From: Poindextera sp035294785 | Lineage (GTDB): Bacteria > Pseudomonadota > Alphaproteobacteria > Caulobacterales > Caulobacteraceae | Direction: 5' to 3' | NCBI GenBank assembly: GCA_035294785.1 | Contig: DATGKF010000091.1 | Coordinates: 4,780 to 68,779, forward strand | Length of the DNA stretch: 64,000 bases | In this document: positions 40,840-50,200 of the stretch, one piece after another | Numbering within the stretch: position 1 is the first letter of the stretch | How the letters are laid out: the number at the start of each line of letters is the position of its first letter | Translations under genes and position numbers: made by a program | Notes under the pieces: generated by a model | The model's database searches: none | What the model was told of the DNA's origin: nothing | The model's input: only the letters and a program-made list of their open reading frames with translations

Positions 40840-41664
40840 ATGGACCTTGCGGCCTATCTCGATCGCATCGGCTTCGACGGGCCGGTCCGGCCGGACCGCG
40901 CCACGCTGGAGGCGCTGTCGCGCGCGCACCTGCTCGCCATCCCGTACGAGAATCTCGACGTCCAGCTCGGCCGCCGGCTGACGACCGATCCGGCCGCCGC
41001 CTACGCCCGCATCGTCGGCCAGGGCGCGCGCGGCGGCTGGTGCTACGAAATGAACGGCCTCTTCGGCTGGGCGTTGGGCGAGATCGGCTTTCGGGTGACG
41101 CGGCTCGCCAGCGGCGTCGCGCGGTCGATGAAGGGCGACTCGGCGATCGGCAACCACCTGGTGCTGCGCGTCGACCTGGCCGATGGCCCGCTGCTCGCCG
41201 ACGTCGGCCTCGCCAACGGCCCGCGCGGCCCCTACCGGATCACTGACGGCGCCTTCTCGATCGCCGGCTTCGACTACCGGCTCGAGCGCATGGCCGACGG
41301 GCTCTGGCGCTTCCACAACCACCCAGGCGGCATGGCGCCCAACTTCGACTTCTGCGCCGAGCCGACCGACGACGAGACGGCGCTCGCAACGGCGTGCGTG
41401 GCCCTGCAGACCGACCCCGCGTCGCCGTTCCTGCAGAACCTCGTCTGCGTGCGCTTCACCGAGGAGGGCGAAAACCAGCTGCGCGGCCGCGTGCTCCGCA
41501 CCCTCGCCGCTGGCCAGACGAGCGAGCGCGTGCTCGAAGACGAAGCCGACCTCATCGCCACCCTCGACCGCGATTTCGGCATCCGCGAACCCGCCGCCGC
41601 CAGCCTCTGGCCCGCCATCTGCGCCCGCCACGAAGCGGTGCAAGCGGCGAAGGCGGCAGGCTGA
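40840..41664 (+). CDS. nat: Arylamine N-acetyltransferase
   Basis: A 274-residue acetyl-CoA-dependent enzyme that acetylates arylamines and hydrazines. The catalytic triad is visible: Cys68 in GGWCYEMNGLF, His106 in GNHLVLRV and Asp121 in LLADVGLAN. The family N-terminal motif IPYENLDVQLG is present. The ATG at 40840, with AAGGGGG upstream, is preferred over a GTG at 40825. Its natural substrate is unknown; a role in xenobiotic or aromatic amine detoxification is usual. Confidence 0.93.
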   Translation: MDLAAYLDRIGFDGPVRPDRATLEALSRAHLLAIPYENLDVQLGRRLTTDPAAAYARIVGQGARGGWCYEMNGLFGWALGEIGFRVTRLASGVARSMKGDSAIGNHLVLRVDLADGPLLADVGLANGPRGPYRITDGAFSIAGFDYRLERMADGLWRFHNHPGGMAPNFDFCAEPTDDETALATACVALQTDPASPFLQNLVCVRFTEEGENQLRGRVLRTLAAGQTSERVLEDEADLIATLDRDFGIREPAAASLWPAICARHEAVQAAKAAG

Positions 41665-41667
41665 CGC

Positions 41668-44600
41668 CTACTGCGCGGCGGCGGCGAGGCGTTGGTTGAC
41701 GGAGGGGTCGAGCGCGCCCGTCGACGGGAGGCCCTGGTCGCGCTGGAAGGCGGCGATGGCGAGGCTGAGCGCCGGCGAACTCACGCCGTCATAGGGTCCC
41801 TGGTAATAGCCGAGGCGCGAAAGGCCGTGCTGGGCGGTGGCGATGTCGGTCGAGCCGGCGACCGTGGAGGTGGGCGCGCCGGGCCGGGCGGCCTGCGCCT
41901 GGAAGCCCTGCGCGGCGCGTTCGGCGGCGGCCTGCGCTTCCGGCGATATCTGCGCCTTCAGCCGCTGGGCGGCGGTGCGCGAGTCGGCGTCGCCGGCGTG
42001 GGCGGCGATCAGGTACCACTTGTAGGCCTCGGCCGGGTTGCGCGGCACGCCGAAGCCCTCCTCGTAGAGGCGGGCCAGATTGTACTGGCTGTCGACCAGG
42101 CCGAGATCGGCAGCCTTGCGGAACCAGGAGGCGGCGAGGCTGGAGTCCTTCGGCCCGCCCTGGCCCTCGAAATAGTCGAGCGCCAGGTTGTGCATCGCCT
42201 TCGGATCGCCCGCCTCGGCCGCGCGCTCGGTCCAGGCGCGCGCCTGCACTGGATCCTTCTTGATGCCCGCGCCGCCGCTTTCATACAGCTTGGCCAGGTA
42301 GAACTCGGCCGGGGCGTAGCCGAGGTTGGCGGCCCGGCGCAGCGCGTCGGCGCCGGAGTTGTCGTGCGCGGTGATCCGGCGGATGGCGTCGGCGTACAGT
42401 TCGGCCGCCGCCTCGGTCTGCTGGGCGTTTGGCGCGGCTGGCGTCAGCCCGGGATGGTCGGGCGTCGGCGAGAGCGCCACGGCCGCCAGCGGCGAGGGGC
42501 CTTCGCCCGGCGCGTTGCGCTCGCCGGGCAGGGGCGCGCCTTGCGCGTTGGCGGCCGTGCGCGGCGCATTGGCCGGGCGCTCCAGCACCAGCTCGTAGCC
42601 TACAAGCGCCACGCCCAGCGCCGCGGCGGCGCCGGAGACGAAGAGGGCGGTGCCCAGCGACGAGCCGCGCCGCTTGGGCTTTCCTTTCGCCGCCGTTCCG
42701 CCGCCGAACAGGGTATTGGCCTCGGCGCGACGCGCCCGGTCGGCCCGCTGCTCGGCCGGCGACATGTTGGCGGCGCGGGCGGCGGCGCGCGCCTGCTCGA
42801 TCAGCTCGCGGGTCGAGAGCGCCGCCGCCGGCGGCGTCTCGGCGGCTTCGGCCGCCGCAGCGGGATCGATGTCGATTTCGGCGGCGGCCGCCGGTTCGTG
42901 CTCGTCCGCATGCGCCAGCGTGGGCGCTTCGGCCTCGGGGTGCGGCTCGGCGAGCGGTTCGTGCGCGGCCGCGGCGTCGGCTGCGAGCGCGTCGAACGCC
43001 GGCGCCGGTTCGGGCGTCGGGGCGACAGGGCTTGCCTCGAGCGCGATGGGCTCAGCCGCAAGATCCAGATCGGGCTCGGGGAGCACGGGCGGCGCGGCCG
43101 CCTCAGCCGCCGCGGCGGGCGTGGCGAAGACGTCGTCATCGTCTTCGACCGACGCCGGCTCGAGCAGGTCATCGTCGTCGGCGAGGAAGCCGCGCGTGTC
43201 GGGTCCTCGCGGCGGGAGGTCGTCATCGTCGGCGAAGATGGCGGGGTCGTCGTGGCGACGCTCCGCCGCCGGCGTCGAATAGGCATCCTCACGGAAAGCC
43301 GGCGGCTCGAACGGCGCGGCCGGCGTGTCGAATCGCTGGCGTCCGAAGGGCTCGAGATCCGGATCGGCGAAACCGACCGGACCGTGGCGCGGGGACGGGG
43401 CGGACGCCTCCAGCTGCCGCTGGGTTTCGGACAAGCGCTGGTCGATGCGCTCGCGCGCGTCCTCCAGCAGCCGCGCGGTCCGCTCCTCCGAGAGGCGAAT
43501 GCGTTCGGCGAGTTCGGTCGCGGTGCGCTCGTGCCGGTCCGAGAGGCGTTCGGACACGCGCGCCACCTGTTCGCCGACGTCGTCCATCGCCTGGGCGGAG
43601 CGCCGCTCGGCGTTGGCGATGCGTTCGGCCAGCCGTTCGGTGATGCGGGCGATCTCGCCGCCCAGCTTCTCCAACGCCCGGGCGCTGGAGTCGTCGCTCT
43701 TGGCCAGGCGCACCTCGACGGCGTCGGCGATGCGCGCCACTTCGCCGCCGACCTGTTCGATCGCGTCGGCGGAGCGGTGGTCGACCTCCTGCACCTGCCG
43801 GCCCAGCGTATCGGCCATGCGTAGAACCTCGTGGCCCATCCGCTCGATGGCCTGGGCGGAGCGGCGTTCGGCCGCCTCGACGTGGCCGGTCATCTCGCCG
43901 AGCGTCCGCTCCATGCGCTCGAAGCGGCCGTCGGCCGCCTCGCGGATCTTGTCGGCCATCTCGGCGCGGACCGCGTCGACGCGAGCGGAGAGGCTGGCGG
44001 CCAGTTGCTCAAGGCCCGCATCGTTCGACACGTTGCCGAGGCGGCCCTCGGTTGCGCCCAGCCGCTCGTCGAGGCGGGCGAAGGAGGCCTCGAGATTGGT
44101 CATGGCGGCGCTGGTGCGCAGCTCCGCCTCGGTGACCCGATCGGCGATGCGCTCGATCGACTGGGCCTGGGCGTCGGTCGGGCTGCCGGGCTGTTCGGCG
44201 ATGCGGGCGGCCAGGCCGTCGAGTTCGCCCTTGAGGTCGGCGAAGCGTTGGTCGGCGCGGGTCTCGCCGTCGAACAGGTGGCCGGCGACCTTGGCCAGCG
44301 CCGCTTCCATCGAGCGCATCGCCTCGACCGAACGCGGCCCTTGCGCATCCTGCTCGATGCGGACCAGCCGGCCGCCCAGCCTGGCCTGCTCGGCGGCGAC
44401 GTCGGCCACCGCGCCTTCGAAGCGGGCGGCGACGGCGGTCTGTTCGCGCTCCGCGGCGTCCATGCGCGTCAGGATGCCGGCGACCGACTGGTCGATGCCG
44501 CTGATCGCCAGCGTCGAGCGATGCTCGGCCGCTTCGATGCGCGCCGACAGCCGGTCGAGCGCGTCGGCGGCGCGCAGCACGTCGTCGCCGGGATGGTCGG

Positions 44601-44781
44601 GGGCTTCGTAGCGCTCGTGAGCCGGCGGCGGCCGCGCGTCCTCGGCGGCCGTCCCGTCCTCGATGATCATCTGGTTCAGCCACTCGCCCAGCGTCATGCC
44701 GGAGCGCCGGGCCAGATCCTTGGCGATCTCGCGCGCCTTTGGGTCGATGCCTTTGACGCTCCAGGGGGCGTTCGCCGCCAT
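41668..44781 (-). CDS. podJ: Polar organizer protein PodJ
   Basis: A 1037-residue polarity factor. The conserved N-terminus begins MAANAPWSVKGIDPKAREIA, followed by about 420 residues of coiled coil with repeated units (ERMGHEVLRMADTL, EQVGGEVARIADAV, EKLGGEIARITERL). Next come an acidic Pro/Glu-rich region (about 440-690), one membrane helix near 707-728, periplasmic Sel1 repeats (YLAKLYESGGAGIKKDP, NLALDYFEGQG, NLARLYEEGFGVPRNP) and a C-terminal peptidoglycan-binding domain. In Caulobacter, PodJ organises the new cell pole, recruiting PleC and pili machinery, and is processed by proteolysis. The upstream region carries CtrA and GANTC sites. Confidence 0.92.
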   Translation of the reverse strand: MAANAPWSVKGIDPKAREIAKDLARRSGMTLGEWLNQMIIEDGTAAEDARPPPAHERYEAPDHPGDDVLRAADALDRLSARIEAAEHRSTLAISGIDQSVAGILTRMDAAEREQTAVAARFEGAVADVAAEQARLGGRLVRIEQDAQGPRSVEAMRSMEAALAKVAGHLFDGETRADQRFADLKGELDGLAARIAEQPGSPTDAQAQSIERIADRVTEAELRTSAAMTNLEASFARLDERLGATEGRLGNVSNDAGLEQLAASLSARVDAVRAEMADKIREAADGRFERMERTLGEMTGHVEAAERRSAQAIERMGHEVLRMADTLGRQVQEVDHRSADAIEQVGGEVARIADAVEVRLAKSDDSSARALEKLGGEIARITERLAERIANAERRSAQAMDDVGEQVARVSERLSDRHERTATELAERIRLSEERTARLLEDARERIDQRLSETQRQLEASAPSPRHGPVGFADPDLEPFGRQRFDTPAAPFEPPAFREDAYSTPAAERRHDDPAIFADDDDLPPRGPDTRGFLADDDDLLEPASVEDDDDVFATPAAAAEAAAPPVLPEPDLDLAAEPIALEASPVAPTPEPAPAFDALAADAAAAHEPLAEPHPEAEAPTLAHADEHEPAAAAEIDIDPAAAAEAAETPPAAALSTRELIEQARAAARAANMSPAEQRADRARRAEANTLFGGGTAAKGKPKRRGSSLGTALFVSGAAAALGVALVGYELVLERPANAPRTAANAQGAPLPGERNAPGEGPSPLAAVALSPTPDHPGLTPAAPNAQQTEAAAELYADAIRRITAHDNSGADALRRAANLGYAPAEFYLAKLYESGGAGIKKDPVQARAWTERAAEAGDPKAMHNLALDYFEGQGGPKDSSLAASWFRKAADLGLVDSQYNLARLYEEGFGVPRNPAEAYKWYLIAAHAGDADSRTAAQRLKAQISPEAQAAAERAAQGFQAQAARPGAPTSTVAGSTDIATAQHGLSRLGYYQGPYDGVSSPALSLAIAAFQRDQGLPSTGALDPSVNQRLAAAAQ

Positions 44782-44936
44782 CGCGAATCGGTCTCCAGGC
44801 CCAGTCCTGGGACGCTAGCCACCGATTCCTAGCGTGTAAACGCGGCGTCGGACGCTAGATGTAGCGTTGCCGTCATCTGTTGTGGATGACCGGCGGCCGA
44901 TGGAAGAGCCCCGCGCCAGTCTCTTGGCCGACACGG

Positions 44937-44951
44937 TTAACGAGCGGTTAA
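44937..44951. promoter_or_regulatory. CtrA-type binding site
   Basis: TTAA at 44937-44940, seven bases, then TTAA at 44948-44951: a full TTAA-N7-TTAA CtrA box. It lies about 156 bases before podJ and 117 before imuA. CtrA regulates podJ in Caulobacter; binding here is inferred from the motif. Confidence 0.65.
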
Positions 44952-45035
44952 CGCCGGCCCTCGCCAGCCGATCAAATCACGCATCGAAAAGGCGTTTTCC
45001 GGCCGACCCGGGGTTGACTCGGCGGGCGATCTCTA

Positions 45036-45050
45036 GAACAAAATAAGAAC
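45036..45050 (+). promoter_or_regulatory. LexA (SOS) box of the imuA-imuB-dnaE2 cassette
   Basis: GAAC at 45036-45039, seven bases, GAAC at 45047-45050: the alphaproteobacterial LexA operator GTTC-N7-GTTC read on the other strand. It is 17 bases before the imuA ATG, as expected for repression of the mutagenesis operon until DNA damage. Confidence 0.88.
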
Positions 45051-45067
45051 AAACAGAGTCCGCTCGC

Positions 45068-45757
45068 ATGTCTATCGCCCTCGTCGCCTCATCGCCGCCC
45101 GACCCCGCGACCTATCCGCGCGCCTCTGAGCCGCTGGAGGAGGTGGGGGCGGCCAGTCCCGCCGACGCCGGCGCGGCGCTCGCCTTCGCTGTCTTACGCC
45201 TCGCCGAGGCGGACGATGCGCGGCCGCTCGTGTTCGTCACCACCGGACTATGGCGGCGCGAGCGGGGGCGGCCGTTCGCGCGCGGCTTGGCGCGGCTCGG
45301 GCTTTCCCCCGCCAGACTCGTCTGGGTGCGCGCCGAGCGGGAGGCCGACGCGCTCTGGGCGCTCGAAGAGGCGCTCAAGTCCGGCGCGGTCGCCGGCGGT
45401 CTCGCCCCGATCGAGGCGCCGCCCTTCGTCGCCACCCGCCGTCTCGATTTCGCCGCCAGGGCCGGCGAGGCGTCCGGCGTCATCCTCCGCGTGGGTCCGG
45501 CGGGCGACCTGAGCGCGGCCCGGCGGCGCTGGCGGATCGCGACCGGCCCGTCAGCGGTCCACCCCTTCGATGCGCGCGCGCCCGGCGCGGCGCGGTTTTC
45601 CGCCGAGCTCGTCCGCCGCCGCGACGGGCCGCCGGGCGCCTGGATGCTGGAGCAGGACGATGAAACGGGTCGTCTCGGCGTGGTTGCCGGACTGGCCGGT
45701 GACGGTCTGGACGCGATCGGCCGCCGGCCCGAACGCGCCCACCCCGCCGCCGCCTGA
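45068..45757 (+). CDS. imuA: ImuA, mutagenesis cassette protein
   Basis: A 229-residue RecA-fold relative that works with ImuB and DnaE2 in damage-induced mutagenesis. Recognisable parts are AALAFAVLRLAEADDARPLVFVT split across residues 36-59, RGLARLGLSPARLVWVRAER, DALWALEEALKSGAV and the C-terminal ARRRWRIATGPSA. No intact Walker A motif is present, as is normal for ImuA. Its last 98 bases overlap the start of imuB in another frame. Confidence 0.9.
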   Translation: MSIALVASSPPDPATYPRASEPLEEVGAASPADAGAALAFAVLRLAEADDARPLVFVTTGLWRRERGRPFARGLARLGLSPARLVWVRAEREADALWALEEALKSGAVAGGLAPIEAPPFVATRRLDFAARAGEASGVILRVGPAGDLSAARRRWRIATGPSAVHPFDARAPGAARFSAELVRRRDGPPGAWMLEQDDETGRLGVVAGLAGDGLDAIGRRPERAHPAAA

Positions 45758-47237
45758 AGGCGCGCCTTTCGCGCTGATCGACAAGGGGGTGCACGGGCTT
45801 GTCCTGCACGCCCTGAACGACGCCGCGCGCGCGTCCGGTCTCGCCCGCGGCCAGGCGCACGCCGACGCCTGCGCCATGGTCCCGCACCTGGTCAGCCTTC
45901 CCGCCGACCTGGAGGCGGACCGGCAGGCGCTCGAGCGGCTGGCGCTCTGGGCCGAGCGGTTCTCTCCCGCCGTCGCCGCCGACGTGCTGATCGGCGGCTA
46001 TGAGGGCCTCTTCCTCGACATGACCGGCGGCGCGCACCTGTTCGGCGGCGAGGCGGCGCTGCTTGCCGACCTCCGCCGGCGGCTGGCCCGCGCCGGCGTT
46101 CCCGCCGCGCTCGCCATCGCCGACACGCCCGCCGCCGCCTGGGCGCTGGCGCGCTTTTCCGGCCAGGCGGAAAGCATCGCGCCCGCCGGTCGCACCCGCG
46201 AGGCGCTCGCCCCGCTGCCGGTCGAGGGCCTGCGCCTCGAGCCCAAGGCGCTGTCGCTTTTGAAGCGCTTCGGACTGAAGACGATCGGCGACCTCTACCC
46301 GCTGCCGCGCGCCGGCCTCGCGCGCCGGTTCCGCGGCGAGATGGGCTTCCGCGTCGTCGAGCGCCTGGACCAGGCGCTGGGCTCGCTGCCCGAGCCGCTC
46401 GATCCAGTGCGCCCACCGCCGCTCTACCGCGTCTGGGTCCCGTTCGCCGAGCCGGTCGGCGATGTGGGCGGCGTCGCCTTCCACCTGCCCCGCCTGGCCG
46501 AGGCGCTGGCCGCCTCGCTCGCCCGCAACGGCCATGGCGCGCGGCGCCTGCGCCTGACCGGTTTCCGCGTCGACGGCCGCTCGACTGCGATCGAGGCTTC
46601 GCTCAGCGCGCCGGCGGCCACGTCCGCCCACATCCTCAGGCTCCTGAAGGAAAAGGGCCTGGAGCATCTCGACCTGGGCTTCGGCCTCGATGCGCTGATG
46701 CTGGCGGCGGAAAAGGCCGAGCCGCTGGATGCGCGGGCCGTCCGCCTGGACGAGGCCGTCCGCACCGCCTCGCCCGATGCGCTCGCCGCCCTCATCGACC
46801 GCCTGCAGGCGAAGCTGGGCGACGCCGCCGTACGCCGCCCGCGCCTCGCCGAAAGCTGGACGCCCGAGCGCAGCGAGGTCTGGGAGGGCGCCGGGCCGGA
46901 CCCCGCGCCCGCGCTCGAACGCGACGACGACCGCCTGCGACCCATCCTCATCTTCGATGCGCCCGAGCCGGTGGCGGCCATCGCCGAACTGCCGGACGGC
47001 GCGCCGGCCCGCTTCGTCTGGCGCCGCGCCGCGCGCCGCATCGTCCGCGCCGAGGGTCCAGAGCGGCTCTCGCCCGAGTGGTGGCGCGAGCGGGCGGGCG
47101 GGCCGGGGCGAACGCGCGACTACTACCGCGTCGAGGACGAGGAGGGCCGCCGCTACTGGCTCTTTCGCGAGGGGCTCTACGGGCGCGAGGACGCCGACAC
47201 GCCCCCCGCCTGGTGGATCGCCGGGGTGTTCGCATGA
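45660..47237 (+). CDS. imuB: ImuB, Y-family polymerase-like mutagenesis protein
   Basis: A 525-residue protein of the DinB/UmuC fold (MKRVVSAWLPDWPVTVW; VLIGGYEGLFLDMTGGAHLFGGE split around residues 105-130; KRFGLKTIGDLYPLP). It lacks the set of acidic catalytic residues of true Y-family polymerases, as in all ImuB. It acts as the hub linking DnaE2 to the beta clamp. The C-terminal DUF6504-like region (DYYRVEDEEGRRYWLFREG) is present. Overlaps both imuA and dnaE2 (ATGA at 47234-47237). Confidence 0.92.
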   Translation: MKRVVSAWLPDWPVTVWTRSAAGPNAPTPPPPEGAPFALIDKGVHGLVLHALNDAARASGLARGQAHADACAMVPHLVSLPADLEADRQALERLALWAERFSPAVAADVLIGGYEGLFLDMTGGAHLFGGEAALLADLRRRLARAGVPAALAIADTPAAAWALARFSGQAESIAPAGRTREALAPLPVEGLRLEPKALSLLKRFGLKTIGDLYPLPRAGLARRFRGEMGFRVVERLDQALGSLPEPLDPVRPPPLYRVWVPFAEPVGDVGGVAFHLPRLAEALAASLARNGHGARRLRLTGFRVDGRSTAIEASLSAPAATSAHILRLLKEKGLEHLDLGFGLDALMLAAEKAEPLDARAVRLDEAVRTASPDALAALIDRLQAKLGDAAVRRPRLAESWTPERSEVWEGAGPDPAPALERDDDRLRPILIFDAPEPVAAIAELPDGAPARFVWRRAARRIVRAEGPERLSPEWWRERAGGPGRTRDYYRVEDEEGRRYWLFREGLYGREDADTPPAWWIAGVFA

Positions 47238-50200
47238 CCGCCGCTTACGCCGAGCTCGACCTGCGCTCGAACTTCAGCTTCCTCGAGGGCGGGTCGCATC
47301 CGGCCGAACTGGTCGACGAGGCCAAGGCTCTCGGTCACTCCGCCATCGGACTGGCCGACCGCAACACGCTGGCCGGCGTCGTGCGCGCGCATGCGGCGGC
47401 CAAGACGGCCCGGCTGCCGTTGCTGGTCGGCTGCCGGCTGGTCTTTACCGATGGAACCGAACTCATCGTCTACCCACGCGATCGGTCCGCTTACGGACGG
47501 CTTTGCCGGCTGCTCTCGCTCGGCAAGAGCGGCGTCGTCGGCTGGACGACGGACGAGGCCGGCCAGCGCATTCCCAAGGGCGAGTGCCATCTCGCCTTCG
47601 AGCAGGCCGTCGAACTGGGCGCAGGCATGGTGGCGCTGGTTCCGGCGCCGGCCCGGATCGACGCGGCCTTCGAGGCGCGGCTGCTGCGCTGGCGCAAGGC
47701 CTGGCCCGATGACCTGCATCTCGCCGCCGCGCCGCTGCATCGGGGCGACGACCGCGCCCGCCTGGCGCGCCTGGCCGCCATCGCCGAACGGACGGGGGCG
47801 CCGATGGTCGCCGTCAACGCCGTCCTCTACCACCAGTTCCAGCGCCGGCCGCTGCAGGACGTGCTGACCTGCATCCGGGAAAAGACGACCATCGATGCGG
47901 CCGGCTTCCGCCTGCAGGCGAATGCGGAGCGTTTCTTGAAGCCCGCGGCCGAGATGGCGCGCCTTTTCGCCGGCTATGAGGCGGCGATCGCGCGCACGCA
48001 GGCGATCGTCCGGGCCTGTCTCTTTTCCCTCGACGAGCTCAGCTACATCTATCCCGACGAGCCGGTTCCACCGGGTAAGACGCCGCAACAGCACCTGCAG
48101 GACCTCACCTTCCAGGGCGCCCGGCGATATTTCCCCCATGGAGTCAGCGCCAGCATCCTGGCGACGCTGAAGAAGGAGCTGCGCCTGATCCGCAAGGTGC
48201 GTTACGCGCCGTATTTTCTTACCGTGCATGACATCGTCCGCTGGGCGCGCGAGCCGGGGCGCGAGATCCTCTGCCAGGGGCGCGGATCGGCGGCGAACTC
48301 CGTGGTCTGCTATTGCCTGGGCATCACGTCGGTCGACCCCACCAAGCAGGACGTTCTCTTCGAACGCTTCATCTCGGAGGAGCGCAGCGAGCCGCCGGAC
48401 ATCGACGTCGACTTTGAGCACGAGCGCCGCGAAGAGGTGATGCAGTACGTCTACCAGCGCTATGGCCGCCATCGCGCGGCGATCTGCGCCACGGTCATCC
48501 ATTATCGTCCGCGTTCGGCCATTCGCGACGTCGGCAAAGCGCTCGGACTGACCGAAGACGTCACCGCCCAGCTGGCCAACACCGTCTGGGGCTCGTTCGG
48601 CTCGCGCGTCGAGGAGGAGCACGTCGACGCGACAGGGCTGCAGCGGAACGACGCGCGCCTGAAGCGGGCGCTCGATCTGACGGCGGAGCTCATCCGCTTT
48701 CCCCGGCATCTCTCCCAGCACGTCGGCGGCTTCGTGCTCACCCAGGGCCCGCTCACCGAGACCGTGCCGATCGGCAACGGGGCCATGGACGACCGCACCT
48801 TCATCGAATGGGACAAGGACGACATCGACGAACTGAAGATCATGAAGGTGGACGTGCTGGCGCTGGGCATGCTGACCGCCATCCGCCGCGGCTTCCTGAT
48901 GATCAGGCGACACTACGGCCTCGATCTCGACCTGGTCTCGCTGCCGAAGGAGGAGCCGCGCGTTTACGACATGCTGTGCAAGGCGGACTCGCTCGGCGTC
49001 TTCCAGGTGGAGAGCCGCGCGCAGATGAGCATGCTGCCGCGCCTTCGCCCGCGCGAGTTCTACGACCTCGTCGTCCAGGTGGCCATCGTCCGCCCCGGCC
49101 CGATCCAGGGCAACATGGTCCACCCCTATTTGAGCCGCCGCACCGAGCGGCGCATCGCGCGGGAAAACGGCCGGCCCTTCACGATCGAATTTCCGTCGCC
49201 ATCGCCGGATCAGGGCGAAAAGGACGAACTCGAACGGGTGCTCGGCAAGACGCTGGGCGTGCCGCTCTTCCAGGAGCAGGCCATGCGCATCGCCATGGAG
49301 GCGGCGAAGTTCACCGGCGACGAGGCGAACGGGCTTCGCCGCGCGATGGCCACCTTCCGCCACATGGGCACCATCCACACCTATGAGGAAAAGATGGTCG
49401 GGCGCATGATCGCGCGCGGCTACGACCCCGAGTTCGCCAACAACTGCTTCAACCAGATCAAGGGGTTCGGCGAATACGGCTTCCCGGAAAGCCACGCGGC
49501 GGCCTTCGCCCACCTCGTCTACGTCTCCGCCTGGATCAAGTGGGCCTATCCGGAGGTGTTCGCCGCGGCGCTGCTCAACAGCCAGCCCATGGGCTTTTAC
49601 GCTCCGGCCCAGATCATCCGCGACGCGAAAGCCCACGACGTCGAAGTCCGACACCCCGACGTGAATGCGAGCGACTGGGACTGCACGCTAGAAGAACCCT
49701 CGCCCCGCAAAGCGGGGAGAGGGCAAGGTGAGGGGCGCGGCCGCTCCGAGACAACGACGGCGCCGGCGTCGCGGCTGGACCGCCGCGGCCCCCTCACCCC
49801 GGCCCTCTCCCCCGCGAGCGGGGGAGAGGGAGAGTTCAGGCGTTGCCCCCTCCGCCTGGGCCTGCGGCAGATCGATGGGTTCAAGGAGGACTGGGCGCGG
49901 GCGATCATGGCGGCGCGTGAGGTTGGCGGGCCGTTCGACTCGCTGGAGGCGCTCAAGACCCGCGTCGCGCTGCCAGGGGCCGCGCTCGACATGCTGGCGG
50001 CCGCCGATGCGCTGAACTCGCTCGATCTCGCCCGCCGCCCGGCGCTTTGGGCCGCGCGCGGGCTCCCCGCCGCCAAGGACGCGCCGCTCTTCGTCTTCGC
50101 CGGGCTCGAGGAGGCCGACGGACCGCCGCCGGCCGCGCTCCCGCCCATGCCGCTCTCGGAAGAGGTGGTGCAGGACTACGAGACCATCCGCCTGTCGCTG

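Larger units (their letters stand above)
44782..45067. promoter_or_regulatory. podJ-imuA divergent regulatory region
   Basis: This 286-base gap serves podJ to the left and imuA to the right. It holds a CtrA-type box, a LexA box near imuA, and three GANTC sites for CcrM methylation: GAATC at 44785-44789, GATTC at 44824-44828 and GACTC at 45016-45020. The two left GANTC sites lie within 45 bases of the podJ start, where GcrA/CcrM control is known for podJ in Caulobacter. The order suggests cell-cycle control of podJ and damage control of imuA. Confidence 0.65.

Noticed and set aside
47177..49654. An 825-residue minus-strand frame opposite dnaE2
   Set aside because: Composition is typical of a codon-bias shadow and the plus strand has an unmistakable DnaE2.
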